Shown here in pieces: positions 30,493-38,079 of a stretch of DNA of 40,072 bases. Numbering within the stretch: the stretch's first letter is position 1; every line of letters starts with the position of its first letter. The DNA lies in assembly GCA_910588465.1 (NCBI GenBank), contig CAJUOP010000001.1, positions 46,984 to 87,055 of the forward strand, given 5' to 3'. The notes under the pieces are model-generated. The model was not told the DNA's origin and made no database searches. It saw only the letters and a list, made by a program, of their open reading frames with translations. This DNA comes from an uncultured Christensenellaceae bacterium. GTDB taxonomy: Bacteria; Bacillota; Clostridia; Christensenellales; Borkfalkiaceae. The position numbers were made by a program, and so were the translations under genes.

Positions 30493-32172
30493 TTAAAACA
30501 GTAAACCGAGCATTTCTTTAACGCGGCTTTCGTCCGCGTTGAACAGGCGGCAGATTTTTGCTAGTTTCCGTTCCCCGCCCTTTAAGCGCGCTTCGCGGTA
30601 GATGACGGCGGCAAGCTCGGCGCGGTCGTCGATATATCCCCACGCCTCCGCCTCCTCGATGGTTTCGTAAACGTCCGTAGCGGCGTCGCAGAGCTTATCC
30701 TCGCTTTCCTGACTGAGCAGCGCGAACTTGGAATAGACGTCCGCAAACGCCTTTAAAAATTCCGTACGCTTGCGCGCGCCGATCTCGATCTCGTGGGTGA
30801 AAAACTCCTTATACAGCTTGCATACGACGGTGCCGAACGAGTTTTCCTCGTTGCGCATGACCAAATCGTGCAGCACCGAGATTTTAACGAGTTCCTCGCC
30901 CTCGCTGTCCAGCAACAGCTCCCGCACGAACGCGTCGTTGCGGCATTTTACCGCCACGCGCGCGGCGATCAGCTGTATTTTTTCATCCCGCCCCTCCATT
31001 TCGTCGAAGGCGATGCGGAAAAAGTCGTTCAGTTCGGGCAGAGCCGCAAACTGCGCCAGCTCCTCCTCGTCCGCCGTGTTCGCCTTTAACAGAAAATTGG
31101 CGACCGTGCGGTATTCCGCCGCGGGCATACGGTAGTAGTAGGTGACGGAAAGCTTATCCTTTTCGCCGTCGCGGATCCTGCGCATCCGCGTGAGATAGTG
31201 CTCCGCGACCGCCTTGCGCGGATAAATCGTCGTGAGCTGCTCCAAGGAGTCGATCGCTTCTTCGATATGGTCGGTCTTATACGCCGCGACGGCATGAAAA
31301 TAGAGAACGTTGTCGTCGTAAGGCAGGCGAGGCTTTAACAGCGAAAGCTTTTCGTAGGCGAGCTCGTCCAAGCCCGTTTCGCACAGAGCGGTGGCGACGC
31401 GGTATAAATCCTCCGTGGAATCGGTCGAGAGCTCCGCCAGCCGTTTGGCGGCTTTCTGCGCACCCTTCTTGTCGTTCCGCGCGCCCAGCACCGCCACGTA
31501 AGTGGTAAGTCCCTGCACGTTGTCGGGGTAAAGCTCGAGGATCCGCTTGCACTCCTCTTCCGCGCGCTCCTCGTCGCCGAGCATCAGCGTGCACATGGCG
31601 GAAAGCCCCGCGGCGGACGGATAGTCCGAACTCGCCTCCGACACCTCCGAGAACCGCTCTCGCGCCTCGTCCAGTTCTCCGCTTTTCAACAGCTTCAAGC
31701 CCTCGGCGAGCGACTCCGTTGCGTTCATTCCGTCGGCGGAATACACCAGCCGAAGCCGAGGCTCGCCGCTCTGTTCTAGCCCGTCGAGGATCGCGTCCAG
31801 CAGCTCCTCGCCCACGTGCTCGAACGCCTCTTCGCTCATGATCGCCCGGCGGTAATAGTACGCCGACTGCGCCTCGTTGCCCATATTCATGAACGCGACG
31901 CTCAGCCCCTCGTAGCCTTCGCGGAAATCCGCCTCGTTGCATACGTCTAAAAAGCGAAACCAGGCGTCCGCCGCCAGATCGTACTTTTCCATCGCCTCGT
32001 AAATATCCGCCTGCAGGGCAAAAGCGTCCGCCCCCGGATCAAACATTCCGTTCCGCTTGTTGATCATGGTGAGCGCGCCGAGATAATCGCCCGAGGCAAA
32101 CCGCCGTTCGGCGCTGTCGAGCAAAAATTCCTCGCTGAAATTCAGTTTTTCGACCGTTCCGCCGCCCTTCAT
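30493..32172 (-). CDS. TPR-repeat protein
   Basis: A 559-residue, acidic, all-helical cytoplasmic protein with recurring TPR-like units, clearest at ASGDYLGALTMINKRNG, ADIYEAMEKYDLAADAW, KSGELDEARERFSEV and LMLGDEERAEEECKRILELYP, then ARNDKKGAQKAAKRLAELS and HIEEAIDSLEQLTTIYPR. The C-terminal third is helical but less regular. It has no catalytic motif. The ATG overlaps the hslO stop (ATGA), so it is translated together with the redox chaperone Hsp33. No function can be assigned beyond protein-protein interaction. Confidence 0.82.
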   Translation of the reverse strand: MKGGGTVEKLNFSEEFLLDSAERRFASGDYLGALTMINKRNGMFDPGADAFALQADIYEAMEKYDLAADAWFRFLDVCNEADFREGYEGLSVAFMNMGNEAQSAYYYRRAIMSEEAFEHVGEELLDAILDGLEQSGEPRLRLVYSADGMNATESLAEGLKLLKSGELDEARERFSEVSEASSDYPSAAGLSAMCTLMLGDEERAEEECKRILELYPDNVQGLTTYVAVLGARNDKKGAQKAAKRLAELSTDSTEDLYRVATALCETGLDELAYEKLSLLKPRLPYDDNVLYFHAVAAYKTDHIEEAIDSLEQLTTIYPRKAVAEHYLTRMRRIRDGEKDKLSVTYYYRMPAAEYRTVANFLLKANTADEEELAQFAALPELNDFFRIAFDEMEGRDEKIQLIAARVAVKCRNDAFVRELLLDSEGEELVKISVLHDLVMRNEENSFGTVVCKLYKEFFTHEIEIGARKRTEFLKAFADVYSKFALLSQESEDKLCDAATDVYETIEEAEAWGYIDDRAELAAVIYREARLKGGERKLAKICRLFNADESRVKEMLGLLF

Positions 32173-33056
32173 GCGCGCTCCTTTTCCGCCTTATAAAAAA
32201 GTTTTACGACCTGTTCGTCGTTGAATTTGTAATCGGTATTGCAAAAATCGCAGTGCACGGAAATTTCGCCCTCTTCGGCGAGGATCCGCTCCGCCTCGTC
32301 CCTGCCCAGCGCCAGCACAAGTCCGCCCGTCTTTTTTGCCGAGCAATGGCAGCGGAACCGCACCTCGCGCGCGTCCCAAAGCGTCGCGCCGAACTCGCGC
32401 AAAATCTCCTCCGCGCCCCAGCGCTCGATGACGGAGGAGAGCGAAGCGTACTGCGAAATTTTCTCCTCGACGCGCCGCAAGCACTCCTCGCCCGCATTGG
32501 GCAGGGGCTGCAAAAACACGCCGCCCGCGCCGACGCACGTCCCGTCCGGTCCGATCTTTACGCCCAGCGCGATCGCCGTAGGACGCTGCTCGCTGGTAAG
32601 GAAATAGGCGGAAAAATCCTCCGCGATCTCGCCCGAAACCAGCTCGCTCGTCCCCACGAACGGGATCCCCCGCCCGTCGTCCTGCACCACGCGGAGCGTG
32701 CCGTTTTTACCCACGCAGGCGCCAACGTCCAGCTTGCCGTCCGCGCGGGGCGGAAGCTGCACGGCGGGATCCGCGATAAATCCGCGTATATTCAGCGAGC
32801 CGTCTCCGCTGACGAAAATTTTTCCGCCCGCTCCGCCGCCGTCCACCGTGACGGACAGCGAGCCCGCCTTGTTCTTCAACCAGCTGCAAAGGTACGCGCT
32901 TGCCGTAAGCGTGCGCCCCAGCGCCGCCGCCGCTACGGGCGTAAGCGAATGGCGGCGGATCGCCTCGTTAATAAGCGCGGTGGTATCGAGCACCGCCAGC
33001 GACACCGATTCGTTCCAGATCAGCGTCTTGTATATCTGACTTATCTTCTTCTGCAT
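32169..33056 (-). CDS. hslO: Redox-regulated chaperone Hsp33
   Basis: The 295-residue holdase protects unfolded proteins under oxidative stress. The C-terminal zinc/disulfide switch is complete: RCHCSAKK and VHCDFCNTDY (CxC and CxxC). The N-terminal core includes the conserved AAAALGRTLTASAYLCSWLK and PDGTCVGAGGVFLQPLPNA segments. I start it at ATG 33056, inside the last 16 bases of the methyltransferase gene; no ribosome binding site is close, so translational coupling is likely. The longer open frame to 33260 is a shadow of the methyltransferase gene. Confidence 0.95.
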   Translation of the reverse strand: MQKKISQIYKTLIWNESVSLAVLDTTALINEAIRRHSLTPVAAAALGRTLTASAYLCSWLKNKAGSLSVTVDGGGAGGKIFVSGDGSLNIRGFIADPAVQLPPRADGKLDVGACVGKNGTLRVVQDDGRGIPFVGTSELVSGEIAEDFSAYFLTSEQRPTAIALGVKIGPDGTCVGAGGVFLQPLPNAGEECLRRVEEKISQYASLSSVIERWGAEEILREFGATLWDAREVRFRCHCSAKKTGGLVLALGRDEAERILAEEGEISVHCDFCNTDYKFNDEQVVKLFYKAEKERA

Positions 33057-33769
33057 AGAAAATTCAGCCGTTCGCTCCTTATCTTTTCTTCGCCGAGGTG
33101 TCCCTCCTCGCGCAGCAACTCGAACCCCGCCCCGTCCAGCGCGGACAAAATATCTGCCTCGGCGTGGATATACTGCGTATGCCGTTCGTCGAAACGGCGA
33201 AACCGCCCGTCCCCCTCGCGCACGAACAGCGTTACTTCCGTCTCCTCCCTGTCGCCGCAAAGGCGGTTGAACGAGAGATAAGTTACCTGCTCGCGATCGT
33301 CCGCAAACATATTATTTGCAATTTTTTCGCGGAACTTGTATTCCGAACTCACGTCAAACCAAAAAATCCCGCCTTTTTTCAGGCAAGCCGCGGCGCGTTT
33401 TATCGCCGACGGCAGATTTTTTTGCGAAACGTAATTGTAGCAATCGTTGGGGGAAAGGATAAAATCGTACCGTTCGGGCGTTTTCAGCTTCGCGGCGTCC
33501 GCCTGTACGAAAGGGATATTCAGTCCCTCCTCCCGCGCCAAAGCTGCCGCCTTCGAGAGCATGGGCGCGGAGAGGTCCGCACCCGTCATACGGTAGCCCT
33601 CCCTTGCGAGCGCGCGGCAAAACGCGCCGCTGCCGCAGCCGAGCTCCAACCCGTTTTTGCCCGCGCCGAGTTTTGCAAGTCCCCGAATAAAATACTGCGA
33701 CCATTTTGCGTAGTCGCAGTCGTCGTTTAAAATTTCGAACCATTCGGCGAGATGATCGTACGCGCTCAT
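33041..33769 (-). CDS. SAM-dependent methyltransferase, substrate unknown
   Basis: The 242-residue class I methyltransferase has motif I as LELGCGSGAFC, motif II region GADLSAPMLSKA, FVQADAAKL and the motif IV-like DFILSPNDCYNYV, then GGIFWFDVSSE. The substrate is not evident. It resembles small-molecule methyltransferases widespread in Clostridia. ATG 33769 lies 2 bases after the previous stop, with GGAAG 5 bases upstream; a GTG at 33775 overlapping the stop is the alternative. It precedes hslO. Confidence 0.87.
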   Translation of the reverse strand: MSAYDHLAEWFEILNDDCDYAKWSQYFIRGLAKLGAGKNGLELGCGSGAFCRALAREGYRMTGADLSAPMLSKAAALAREEGLNIPFVQADAAKLKTPERYDFILSPNDCYNYVSQKNLPSAIKRAAACLKKGGIFWFDVSSEYKFREKIANNMFADDREQVTYLSFNRLCGDREETEVTLFVREGDGRFRRFDERHTQYIHAEADILSALDGAGFELLREEGHLGEEKIRSERLNFLCRRR

Positions 33770-33771
33770 AC

Positions 33772-35088
33772 TCACTTCCGCTTATTAAGCATTTTGGGAG
33801 GAGTGGGCGCTTTCTTCTTTTTCTTTTTGCCCCCGCCCTCCTCTTCTTGCAGAGCGCGCTCGCGCTCGTCGAATTGGCGGTTATATTCCACGTACTGCTC
33901 GTCGTTTTTATGCTCTTCCTCGAACGCCGCCACGTCGTCCGCCACCGCCTGCTTGCTCTCCTTTAAGCGGCGCAGATCGTCGCGCGAGAACGATTCGGGA
34001 AGCTGATAAATTTCGAGGTCGTCGTCGATGGGCTTGATGGGACGGCACACGAGCTTGCTTCTGCCCTGCGCCACGATCTGCCGTTTATACTCGCGCAGCG
34101 CCGCGCTTTCCGCAGCCGACTCCGCCGCTTTCTGCGCAGGCGTGCGGTTCTTGTCGTAAAGCCCCTTGCCCACGGTATAGCCCATCTGCGGATTTACGAA
34201 GCGGTCGAACGCCCACTGGCTGAAGCTCATCCAAACCAGCATCGCGTACGAGAACGCGAAAAAGACGACCAGCATCAGCGCGATCACGAAAAAGATATTC
34301 GTGCCGCCCGTTAAAAACATAATGATGAACGGCAGCAGCGCAACCGCGGCGAACACGACCGTCTGAATGATCGTTCCCACGGTCATCATCACCGCATTGC
34401 GGAAGAGCGCCCACGGTCCCTGTTTGTAGTTTACGCCCAGAGAGATCATCCACAGGCAGACCAGGATCGCAAGCCCGAGGAACACGTAGCCCACCACCTG
34501 GGAGGCGATCAGCCACCCCGTCGAGCCCGCGCCGCTCGCAATGAGCAGATTTGCGAAATCGCCCATGATATTCACCGTGTAGAACACCACCATGAAGATG
34601 AGCACAGCTTCGGTCACGTTCCAGAAATTCCGTTTAATCCCGCGCGCAAAATCGTTGGCTACGAAGATGCCCTCCGTCCAGATCATATTGCGGATAATGT
34701 ACATTCCGCCCGAAATGCCCAGCCCCGCCAAAATCGCCGCGGGGATCATGAGCGCATAGAAAAAAAGGTCCGCCTGCAATACCATGGACTCGCCCACGCC
34801 GATCAGATCCGGCAAGGCGGGATAGCCGATCCCCAGCCCCGCGCCGAAGGGACCCGCAAGCCCCTGCGCCGCGATCGAGACCGAACGCCAGAATATGATT
34901 CCGAAGAGCGGCAGAAAGGTAAGCAGCACAAGAAGATTCACCAGCACTAACTTCCAGAATCTCCCTTTAAAAATGTCCCAAAACAACGCCCAGCGGCTTG
35001 TGGGCAGGGTGCTCCGCGCATATTCCTCGCTCCGCTCTTTGCCCTCCAGCCAGCGCGCGACCAGCCCTTTTCTTTCTCTTTCCGCCAT
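33772..35088 (-). CDS. Polytopic membrane protein with long charged cytoplasmic tail (DUF624-like)
   Basis: The 438-residue protein has about six hydrophobic segments in residues 45-300 and a hydrophilic C-terminal region of about 130 residues that ends in a lysine run (GGGKKKKKKAPTPPKMLNKRK). The fold resembles the loosely defined YesL/DUF624 membrane proteins, with a repeated pattern of a helix pair before an amphipathic segment (YIIRNMIWTEGIFVANDFARGIKRNFW). That assignment is tentative. The ATG has a GGAG ribosome binding site. It leads the operon methyltransferase-hslO-TPR-HEAT and could be the membrane partner of those proteins, but nothing in the sequence proves this. Confidence 0.78.
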   Translation of the reverse strand: MAERERKGLVARWLEGKERSEEYARSTLPTSRWALFWDIFKGRFWKLVLVNLLVLLTFLPLFGIIFWRSVSIAAQGLAGPFGAGLGIGYPALPDLIGVGESMVLQADLFFYALMIPAAILAGLGISGGMYIIRNMIWTEGIFVANDFARGIKRNFWNVTEAVLIFMVVFYTVNIMGDFANLLIASGAGSTGWLIASQVVGYVFLGLAILVCLWMISLGVNYKQGPWALFRNAVMMTVGTIIQTVVFAAVALLPFIIMFLTGGTNIFFVIALMLVVFFAFSYAMLVWMSFSQWAFDRFVNPQMGYTVGKGLYDKNRTPAQKAAESAAESAALREYKRQIVAQGRSKLVCRPIKPIDDDLEIYQLPESFSRDDLRRLKESKQAVADDVAAFEEEHKNDEQYVEYNRQFDERERALQEEEGGGKKKKKKAPTPPKMLNKRK

Positions 35089-35143
35089 TTTATTTCTCCG
35101 TAATAAACTCAGCTTTTACGGACGCAGTCCGTCCGCTTTCTCT

Positions 35144-35172
35144 ATTGTACTACAAAGCGAAAAAAATTTCAA
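35144..35172 (-). promoter_or_regulatory. Promoter of the hslO operon
   Basis: TTGAAA (35172-35167), 17 bases, TACAAT (35149-35144), 55 bases before the ATG at 35088 on the minus strand. The leader can form a small ACGGAC-GCA-GTCCGT hairpin. Confidence 0.75.
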
Positions 35173-35191
35173 TGAATTTCGGGTAAATTCC

Positions 35192-35220
35192 TTGATTTTT
35201 CACCGTTCCCATGTTAAAAT
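35192..35220 (+). promoter_or_regulatory. Promoter of asd-dapA-dapB
   Basis: TTGATT (35192-35197), 17 bases, TAAAAT (35215-35220), 57 bases before the asd ATG. The 190-base divergent gap contains no lysine riboswitch. Confidence 0.68.
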
Positions 35221-35224
35221 ATTG

Positions 35225-35253
35225 AAAAAAGGAGCGCTCGGCTCCTCTTTTTT
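35225..35253 (+). other. Terminator-like hairpin at the start of the asd leader
   Basis: AAAAAAGGAGC and GCTCCTCTTTTTT can pair around GCTCG. It looks like an intrinsic terminator but begins within a few bases of the predicted transcription start, so it may be a 5' stabilising stem; termination so early seems unlikely. Confidence 0.6.
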
Positions 35254-35277
35254 ATTCTGACTTGGGAGGCGGAAACG

Positions 35278-36351
35278 ATGAACGGCACAAAACGGAAAGC
35301 AGGAATTATCGGCGCGACGGGAATGGTGGGGCAAAGATTCGTCTCTTTGCTCGAAAATCACCCTTGGTTCGAGCCCGCGTATCTGCTGGCAAGCGCCCGC
35401 TCGGCGGGAAAAACGTACGGCGAAGCGATGGCGGAAAAGCACGCCTCCGCGCCCGAATACGCGAAAGATATGGTAATTTACGACGCGAACAAGCCCGAGC
35501 AAATCGCGGGGAAAGTCGACTTCGTGTTCTGCGCCGTCAATATGAAAAAGGAAGAGATCCGCCTGCTCGAAGAGCGGTACGCGAAGCTCGAGATTCCCGT
35601 CGTTTCCAACAATTCGGCGCACCGCGACACCCGCGACGTGCCCATGGTCATCCCCGAAATCAACCCCGAACACCTGAGCGTAATCCCCTTTCAGCGCAAG
35701 CGGCTGGGCACGAAGCGCGGCTTTATCGCCGTGAAAAGCAACTGCTCGCTGCAATCGTACGTGCCCCTCCTGCACCCCTTGCGCCCCTTCGGGATAAAGA
35801 GCGCCGCGGTGTGCACCTATCAGGCGATCTCGGGCGCGGGCAAGACCTTCGAAACCATGCCCGAAATTTGCGATAACGTAATTCCGTTTATCGGCGGCGA
35901 AGAGGAAAAGAGCGAACGGGAACCGCTGAAAATCTGGGGAAGCGTGCTCGGCGGAGAGATCGTCTCCGCGGCGGAACCCGTGATCACGGCGCAGTGCGTA
36001 CGCGTGCCCGTTTCGGACGGACACACCGCCGCGATCTTCGTTTCGTTTGAGAAAAAACCGACGAAGGAAGAGATTTTAAACGCGTGGGAGAGCTTCCGGG
36101 GCGAACCGCAAACGCTTTCGCTCCCCTCCGCCCCCCGCAAATTTTTGCAATATCTGCCGGAGGAGAACCGCCCCCAACCCAGGCTCGACCGCATGAGCGG
36201 GAACGGCATGGCGATCAGCGCGGGCAGGCTGCGCGAGGATACGCTGTTCGACTATAAGTTTATCGGCTGCTCGCACAACACGCTGCGCGGCGCGGCGGGC
36301 GGCGCGGTGCTCTTGGCGGAGCTTTTGGCGGAAAAAGGCTATTTCGATTGA
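35278..36351 (+). CDS. asd: Aspartate-semialdehyde dehydrogenase
   Basis: The 357-residue enzyme reduces aspartyl phosphate to the semialdehyde with NADPH, feeding lysine, diaminopimelate, methionine and threonine synthesis. GIIGATGMVGQRF is the NADP-binding loop, Cys156 in KSNCSLQSYV is the nucleophile, SGAGKTFETMPEI is the substrate loop and HNTLRGAAGGAV the C-terminal end. The SNCS context and overall spacing are those of the archaeal/fungal-type (longer) branch rather than the common GNCTT/ENCST bacterial branch. GGGAGG lies 9 bases before the ATG. It leads asd-dapA-dapB. Confidence 0.95.
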   Translation: MNGTKRKAGIIGATGMVGQRFVSLLENHPWFEPAYLLASARSAGKTYGEAMAEKHASAPEYAKDMVIYDANKPEQIAGKVDFVFCAVNMKKEEIRLLEERYAKLEIPVVSNNSAHRDTRDVPMVIPEINPEHLSVIPFQRKRLGTKRGFIAVKSNCSLQSYVPLLHPLRPFGIKSAAVCTYQAISGAGKTFETMPEICDNVIPFIGGEEEKSEREPLKIWGSVLGGEIVSAAEPVITAQCVRVPVSDGHTAAIFVSFEKKPTKEEILNAWESFRGEPQTLSLPSAPRKFLQYLPEENRPQPRLDRMSGNGMAISAGRLREDTLFDYKFIGCSHNTLRGAAGGAVLLAELLAEKGYFD

Positions 36352-36379
36352 ACATATTTTAAATTTCCCGCATACAATA
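36352..36379 (+). promoter_or_regulatory. SigK-like promoter just before dapA
   Basis: AC (36352-36353), 17 bases, CATACAATA (36371-36379). This equals the SigK form AC-N16/17-CATANNNTA. TACAAT (36373-36378) could also be a SigA -10 box with TTGAAC at a poor 19-base spacing. It ends 5 bases before the dapA ATG. Confidence 0.5.
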
Positions 36380-36384
36380 TCGGT

Positions 36385-37272
36385 ATGACGGGATTTTTAA
36401 AGGGAAGCGCGACCGCGCTCGTCACCCCCTTCACTCGGACGGGGGTGAATTTTTATACCTTGGACGAATTGATTGACTATCAGCTGGCGAACGGAACGGA
36501 CGCGCTGGTCGTTTTGGGCACGACGGGCGAGCCCTCCTGCATGAACGAACGGGAAAAGCGCGAGGTGCTCCGACGGACGAAGGCGCGGGCGCAAGGCGCG
36601 AAGGTGATCGCGGGAACGGGCTCCAACTGCACCGAAAAGGCGGTGCAAGACGGCAAGCGCGCGCAGGACGACGGCGCGGACGGATTGCTCGTCGTGACAC
36701 CCTATTACAATAAGTGCACGCAAAACGGCTTGATCGACTATTACGGCGCCATCTGCTCGGCGGTGCAGATCCCCGTGATCTGCTACAACGTGCCCGCCCG
36801 CACGGGCGTGAATCTTTTGCCCGAAACCATGGAAAAAATCGCGGAGCTTCCAAACGTGGCGGGATTAAAGGACGCATGCTCAAATATGGCGCAGTCAATG
36901 GAGACTTTGCGGAGGATCCGCGGCAAATGCGATTTGTATTCGGGCGACGACGCGCTCAACCTGCCCCTGCTGTGCGCGGGCGGGACCGCCGTGATCTCCG
37001 TCGTTTCCAACCTCGCCCCCAAAACGGTAAAGCGGCTGACGCAAGCCGCGCTCTCGGGCAATCTGCCCGAAGCGATCGCCCTTTCGGACGCGCTCGCGCC
37101 CCTCGTTTCCGCCTGTTTTTGCGAGGTGAACCCCATTCCCGTAAAGGCGGGGCTGAACCTGCTCGGCTTCGACGCGGGCGTTCCGCGTCCGCCGCTTTCC
37201 GCAATAGAACCCGCGCACGCGGAGTTTTTAAAGCGCGAAATGGAAATTTTTCTCGGGAAGGTGCGCGCATGA
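36385..37272 (+). CDS. dapA: 4-hydroxy-tetrahydrodipicolinate synthase
   Basis: The 295-residue aldolase condenses pyruvate with aspartate semialdehyde, the first step of the diaminopimelate pathway and the source of spore dipicolinate. The catalytic lysine is Lys162 (VAGLKDACSN), with Tyr134 in CYNVPARTG and Thr46-Thr47 in VLGTTGEPS. The length is typical. The ATG has no ribosome binding site (ATCGGT precedes it) and is 33 bases after the asd stop, so it is either read from a leaderless transcript started at the box at 36371-36379 or reached by ribosomes leaving asd. Its stop overlaps the dapB start. Confidence 0.95.
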   Translation: MTGFLKGSATALVTPFTRTGVNFYTLDELIDYQLANGTDALVVLGTTGEPSCMNEREKREVLRRTKARAQGAKVIAGTGSNCTEKAVQDGKRAQDDGADGLLVVTPYYNKCTQNGLIDYYGAICSAVQIPVICYNVPARTGVNLLPETMEKIAELPNVAGLKDACSNMAQSMETLRRIRGKCDLYSGDDALNLPLLCAGGTAVISVVSNLAPKTVKRLTQAALSGNLPEAIALSDALAPLVSACFCEVNPIPVKAGLNLLGFDAGVPRPPLSAIEPAHAEFLKREMEIFLGKVRA

Positions 37273-38009
37273 AAATCCTTCTCGTCGGCGCGTGCGGAAA
37301 AATGGGGACCTGCGTGGCGGAAACGGTCGCCCCGCCCGATAAAATCGTTTGCGGGATCGACCGCGCGCCCAAAACGGCGCCCTTTCCCGTGTATCAGACG
37401 TTAAACGGCGTGCGCGAAAAGGCGGACGTGTGCATCGACTTTTCCTCCCCCGACAATCTGGAGATCCGCCTTGCCTACTGTACAAAAAAGCGGCTGCCCG
37501 TCGTGCTCGCGTGCACAGGCTTTTCGGCACAGGACGAGGAGTTAATTGAGTATTATGCCAGACATATTACTATTTTTAAGTCCGAAAACTTCTCCGTTGG
37601 GGTCAATTTGCTCTGTTTCCTTGCCAAAATCGCGGCGGAAACGTGCAAACAGTTCGACGCGGAAATTATCGAAAAACACCACAACCAAAAAAAAGACGCC
37701 CCTTCCGGCACGGCGTTTCTGCTTGCAAAGAGCGTAAACGAAGGCTTCGGCGGGACGAAGCGGCTTGTATTCGGGCGGAGCGGAACGGACGCGAAGCGCG
37801 CGAACGAGGAGATCGGGATACACTCCGTGCGCGGAGGCGCGATCGTGGGCGAGCACGAAATACTCTTGGCGGGCGGCGACGAGACAATCACCCTTTCGCA
37901 CTCGGCGCTAAGCCGCAAGGTATTCGCGAGCGGCGCATTAAAGGCTGCCGCGTGGAGTCTCAACCGCCCCGCGGGCGTTTACGGCATGAGCGATATGTTG
38001 GAGCTTTAA
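37269..38009 (+). CDS. dapB: 4-hydroxy-tetrahydrodipicolinate reductase
   Basis: The 246-residue NAD(P)H-dependent reductase follows DapA in the pathway. The nucleotide loop is GACGKMG (7-13), and the substrate signature is EKHHNQKKDAPSGTA (136-149) with the catalytic histidine and lysine. FSVGVNLL and HSVRGGAIVGEHEILL complete the pattern. The protein is slightly short for the family (commonly 250-270). It starts in ATGA with the dapA stop, with GGAAGG 9 bases upstream. The last of three genes, it ends at a strong terminator. Confidence 0.95.
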   Translation: MKILLVGACGKMGTCVAETVAPPDKIVCGIDRAPKTAPFPVYQTLNGVREKADVCIDFSSPDNLEIRLAYCTKKRLPVVLACTGFSAQDEELIEYYARHITIFKSENFSVGVNLLCFLAKIAAETCKQFDAEIIEKHHNQKKDAPSGTAFLLAKSVNEGFGGTKRLVFGRSGTDAKRANEEIGIHSVRGGAIVGEHEILLAGGDETITLSHSALSRKVFASGALKAAAWSLNRPAGVYGMSDMLEL

Positions 38010-38026
38010 ACGGAAATAACACAAGA

Positions 38027-38063
38027 CCGCGCCCTTTCCCATTCGGGAAAGGGCGCGGCTTTG
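38027..38063. terminator. Terminator between dapB and mnmE
   Basis: A 14-bp perfect stem, CCGCGCCCTTTCCC with its complement and ATTC loop, between the convergent genes. The T tracts are weak on both sides (CTTTGTAT and TCTTGTGTT). Confidence 0.82.
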
Positions 38064-38079
38064 TATGGCGAATATGCCT

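Noticed and set aside
35089..35277. Lysine riboswitch before asd
   Set aside because: The leader is only about 50 bases and contains a single short hairpin.
35200..36024. 274-codon minus-strand frame opposite asd
   Set aside because: It is a shadow of asd with no motif and no ribosome binding site.
36714..37268. N-terminal extension of dapB
   Set aside because: It overlaps dapA in another frame; DapB starts at the ATG at 37269, where the nucleotide-binding loop begins.
37552..37572. Copy of the CATA-type promoter box in dapB
   Set aside because: It resembles the box at 6717-6740 but encodes conserved DapB residues; a match of this length is expected by chance in 40 kb.
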